Assembly (NCBI GenBank): GCA_007116755.1
Contig: SKHU01000279.1
Location: 1 to 7,749, forward strand
Source of the DNA: Alphaproteobacteria bacterium
GTDB taxonomy: Bacteria; Pseudomonadota; Alphaproteobacteria; Micavibrionales; CSBR16-224
Length of the DNA stretch: 7,749 nucleotides
Reading direction: 5' to 3'
The notes below the pieces were generated by a model. It was not told where the DNA came from and searched no databases. It saw only the letters and a program-made list of their open reading frames with translations. Within the stretch, counting starts at the first letter, position 1, and the number at the start of each line of letters is the position of its first letter. A program made the translations under genes and the position numbers. Positions 6,456 to 7,749 of the stretch are shown piece by piece.

Positions 6456-7031
6456 ATGACAGATAAAATTGATGAATGGCATGACTGGAAGCCGGTCTGG
6501 ACGTTTCCGTCCAAACGAAAGAAAGCCTTTGCCGGCAATAGCGGAAAAGGCGGGGAAACCTCCCCCCATATGCTGCAGGAAAACAAAGAGCCGACAGCCG
6601 CAGTACAGACAAGAATCAGCGCCACCCGTAAAGCCGAAACCCACCGCCGCCGAATCACTGATGCGCGGTTGTGGCAGGCCATGTCACCTTTTCAACAAAA
6701 TGCCGCTCTGGCCGTTGAGCAGGCGTTCCGACTGATGAGCCGCGGTCTTGGATATCGAATATCCGCCCCTGACAAACCCCGCACGGGATCGCCCTATCCC
6801 GCCGGTTGCGGCAGCGCACGCGACGGCGAAAAAATCGCTCTTTATTTTCAATGGGCGGAACGGTGCAAAACGGAAAAACTGAATCACGCCGCCGCCGTTG
6901 ATATTCTGATCTACGGCAAAAGCTGCCGCGCCGTTGATCGCGCCCGCCATATGCGCAACGGCAGCGCCCGTCGTAATCTGCTGGCCTGTCTTGACGTTTA
7001 TTGCACGCTGCGCGGCTGGCCGAAAGGCTGA
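6456..7031 (+). CDS. Unrecognised basic hypothetical protein
   Basis: I do not recognise this 191-residue protein with confidence. It has no signal peptide or membrane segment and is rich in Arg and Lys, so a cytoplasmic, possibly nucleic-acid-binding role is conceivable. Residues 1-20 contain a Trp/Asp-rich start (DEWHDWKPVWTF). Residues 20-65 look disordered and basic (PSKRKKAF, ATRKAETHRRR). From about 69 the protein appears helical and folded: LWQAMSPFQQNAALAVEQAF, then HAAAVDILIYGKSCRAVDRA (144-163) and ARRNLLACLDVYCTLRGW near the C-terminus. The last block resembles C-terminal helices of some small alphaproteobacterial regulatory or phage-related proteins, but this is an impression. The start is supported by AGGAG at 6 nt. 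It is divergent from the XRE/S24-like gene and probably controlled by it. Confidence 0.75.
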   Translation: MTDKIDEWHDWKPVWTFPSKRKKAFAGNSGKGGETSPHMLQENKEPTAAVQTRISATRKAETHRRRITDARLWQAMSPFQQNAALAVEQAFRLMSRGLGYRISAPDKPRTGSPYPAGCGSARDGEKIALYFQWAERCKTEKLNHAAAVDILIYGKSCRAVDRARHMRNGSARRNLLACLDVYCTLRGWPKG

Positions 7032-7088
7032 TTATATCAAGAATCACAGCGCCACTTGACTGTATTCTGATTTTTTACTTGATTATAT
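7029..7088 (+). repeat. Direct repeat TGATTATAT, possible regulatory half-sites
   Basis: The 9-mer TGATTATAT occurs at 7029-7037, overlapping the stop of the upstream gene, and again at 7080-7088, overlapping the candidate -35 of the 7150 gene. The first copy also forms a small palindrome, TGAT-tat-ATCA (7029-7039). A one-mismatch version, TGATAATAT, is on the minus strand at 6311-6319 in the regulator promoter. A common binding protein is possible but unproven. Confidence 0.3.
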
Positions 7089-7107
7089 TTTTCATATATA
7101 GTATACA
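7079..7107 (+). promoter_or_regulatory. Candidate promoter of the small paralogue pair
   Basis: TTGATT (7079-7084), a 17-nt spacer, and TATACA (7102-7107) make a good sigma-70-like pair in an AT-rich gap of 118 bp. It predicts a leader of roughly 35 nt, ending in GAGGAA (7141-7146) just before the ATG at 7150. The two small genes can therefore be expressed independently of the 6456 gene. No terminator was recognised between 7031 and this promoter. Confidence 0.5.
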
Positions 7108-7149
7108 TAGCCTTGCTCAAGCTTAGATTGCGCTATAAATGAGGAAACA

Positions 7150-7398
7150 ATGTCAGAAAACAGAGATCAAAAAACCACGACCGATCTGGTCAACATGGAA
7201 AATGAATTAAACCGCGCATTTACATACGCTTCCGCGCGGATATATAGCGCAGAATACGTCGCCAGCATGGGAACAATTGCACAGGCGATTGTCGAAGTCC
7301 GCCGTCAGCGCCATATCGAAGAAGGGCGCGGAGAAATGTACCAGACGCGGCATAACGTCTCCGTGCCGCAAACCCGCAGCTTAAACCGGAAGGGATAA
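7150..7398 (+). CDS. Small hypothetical protein, paralogue 1 (VRxQRHxEEG signature)
   Basis: This is an 82-residue cytoplasmic-type protein of unknown function with no signal peptide or membrane segment. The middle (about 15-58) is predicted helical: NMENELNRAFTYASARIYSA, then IAQAIVEVRRQRHIEEG. The tail after Gly59 is basic and probably flexible. The signature VRRQRHIEEG (50-59) matches VRQQRHLEEG in the next gene at 8 of 10 positions and at nearly the same distance from the start, so the two are paralogues. The start is supported by GAGGAA 3 nt before the ATG and by the promoter just upstream. The gene is 5 nt from the next one, so they are almost certainly cotranscribed. I know of no named family to assign. 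Confidence 0.75.
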   Translation: MSENRDQKTTTDLVNMENELNRAFTYASARIYSAEYVASMGTIAQAIVEVRRQRHIEEGRGEMYQTRHNVSVPQTRSLNRKG

Positions 7399-7403
7399 AT
7401 CTT

Positions 7404-7664
7404 ATGAGTGTCGATCTCAAGGAACTGGAAGATAAATTGCTGGAAATGTTCAACGCCCGCCAGAAATACGGCAAAAAGGGCGATTATGACGGCCAGTACG
7501 AGAAATATGCCCTGCATGCGATGGCTGCCGCCGATTGTGCCGATATGATCCTGCGCGTCCGCCAGCAACGGCATCTGGAAGAAGGCAACCCGCATCTGGT
7601 GCCAACAACAGGGCATATGCCGCGTACAATTCGCCGTGTTACACCTGATAAAAAACAGGGCTGA
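7404..7664 (+). CDS. Small hypothetical protein, paralogue 2 (VRxQRHxEEG signature)
   Basis: This 86-residue protein is the partner of the preceding gene. It has a charged N-terminal helix (LKELEDKLLEMFNARQKYGK), a short acidic/aromatic turn (GDYDGQYEKY), a second helix (ALHAMAAADCADMILRVRQQ), and the signature VRQQRHLEEG at 52-61. A basic, Pro-containing tail follows (PRTIRRVTPDKK). The layout suggests a helical hairpin that may form homo- or hetero-oligomers with paralogue 1; this is inference. GGAAGGGA (7388-7395), at the end of the upstream gene, serves as ribosome binding site about 8 nt from the ATG. No toxin, antitoxin or DNA-binding motif is evident. It ends 8 nt from a convergent reading frame at the window edge. 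Confidence 0.75.
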   Translation: MSVDLKELEDKLLEMFNARQKYGKKGDYDGQYEKYALHAMAAADCADMILRVRQQRHLEEGNPHLVPTTGHMPRTIRRVTPDKKQG

Positions 7665-7672
7665 ACTGCTCT

Positions 7673-7749
7673 CTAAAACATTCTTAAGAGCGTATATCCC
7701 CCGCCCAGCAACACGGCCAGACCGATCCAGATATAACCGCGCACAGCGC
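7673..7749 (-). CDS. Partial C-terminus of a probable membrane protein
   Basis: The minus strand, entering from the right edge, has an open frame of 24 residues ending in TAG at 7673-7675. It reads as a typical transmembrane helix (IWIGLAVLLGGGYTLL) followed by RMF and stop. Only the last codons lie in the window, so neither family nor start can be given. It is convergent with the small paralogue pair. With so short a segment, a chance open frame cannot be excluded. Confidence 0.5.
   Translation of the reverse strand, partial: AVRGYIWIGLAVLLGGGYTLLRMF

Noticed and set aside
6655..7047. 130-residue minus-strand open frame
   Set aside because: Antisense to the 6456 gene; Arg-rich shadow composition and no ribosome binding site. 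The plus-strand gene has AGGAG and promoter candidates.
7150..7664. Toxin-antitoxin interpretation of the two small genes
   Set aside because: The two proteins are paralogues of each other rather than a dissimilar pair, and neither shows a known toxin fold motif or antitoxin DNA-binding motif.
7665..7700. Possible bidirectional terminator between the convergent ends
   Set aside because: Only a weak CTCT/AGAG pairing with a long AT-rich loop is visible, with no stable stem or U-tract.

Overview
The window looks like chromosomal DNA of a moderately GC-rich Gram-negative bacterium, most likely an alphaproteobacterium. That placement is an inference from the YgfZ/IBA57-like, DUF3108-like and XRE/S24-like proteins and from codon use; no rRNA or other marker gene is present. 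No tRNA, rRNA, CRISPR array, insertion sequence or transposase was recognised.

Left part (150-4662, minus strand): a compact four-gene operon read right to left. It encodes a polytopic permease with a Cys/His-rich N-terminal tail, tryptophan 2,3-dioxygenase (kynA), a class I-type photolyase (phrB), and the folate-binding Fe-S assembly/tRNA-modification factor YgfZ. The permease-kynA gap is 24 nt. kynA and phrB meet at TGATG, and phrB and ygfZ overlap by ATGA, so the last three genes are probably translationally coupled. A loose biochemical theme is possible: the dioxygenase product releases formate, many photolyases carry a folate antenna, and YgfZ binds folate. This link is speculative.

Middle (4763-5626, plus strand): an exported DUF3108-like protein, divergent from the operon across a gap of about 100 nt and ending 2 nt from the convergent regulator gene.

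Right part (5629-7664): a putative accessory regulatory module. A minus-strand XRE helix-turn-helix protein carries an S24/LexA-like C-terminal domain that appears to lack the catalytic Ser and Lys. It faces a plus-strand gene for an unrecognised basic 191-residue protein across a very AT-rich 182-bp region. That region holds candidate divergent promoters and two perfect interrupted inverted repeats. Next, behind a separate AT-rich promoter region, come two adjacent genes for small paralogous proteins sharing a VRxQRHxEEG signature. I cannot name a function for these three plus-strand genes, and they are the most novel content of the window. The right edge contains the last codons of a convergent gene, probably for a membrane protein.
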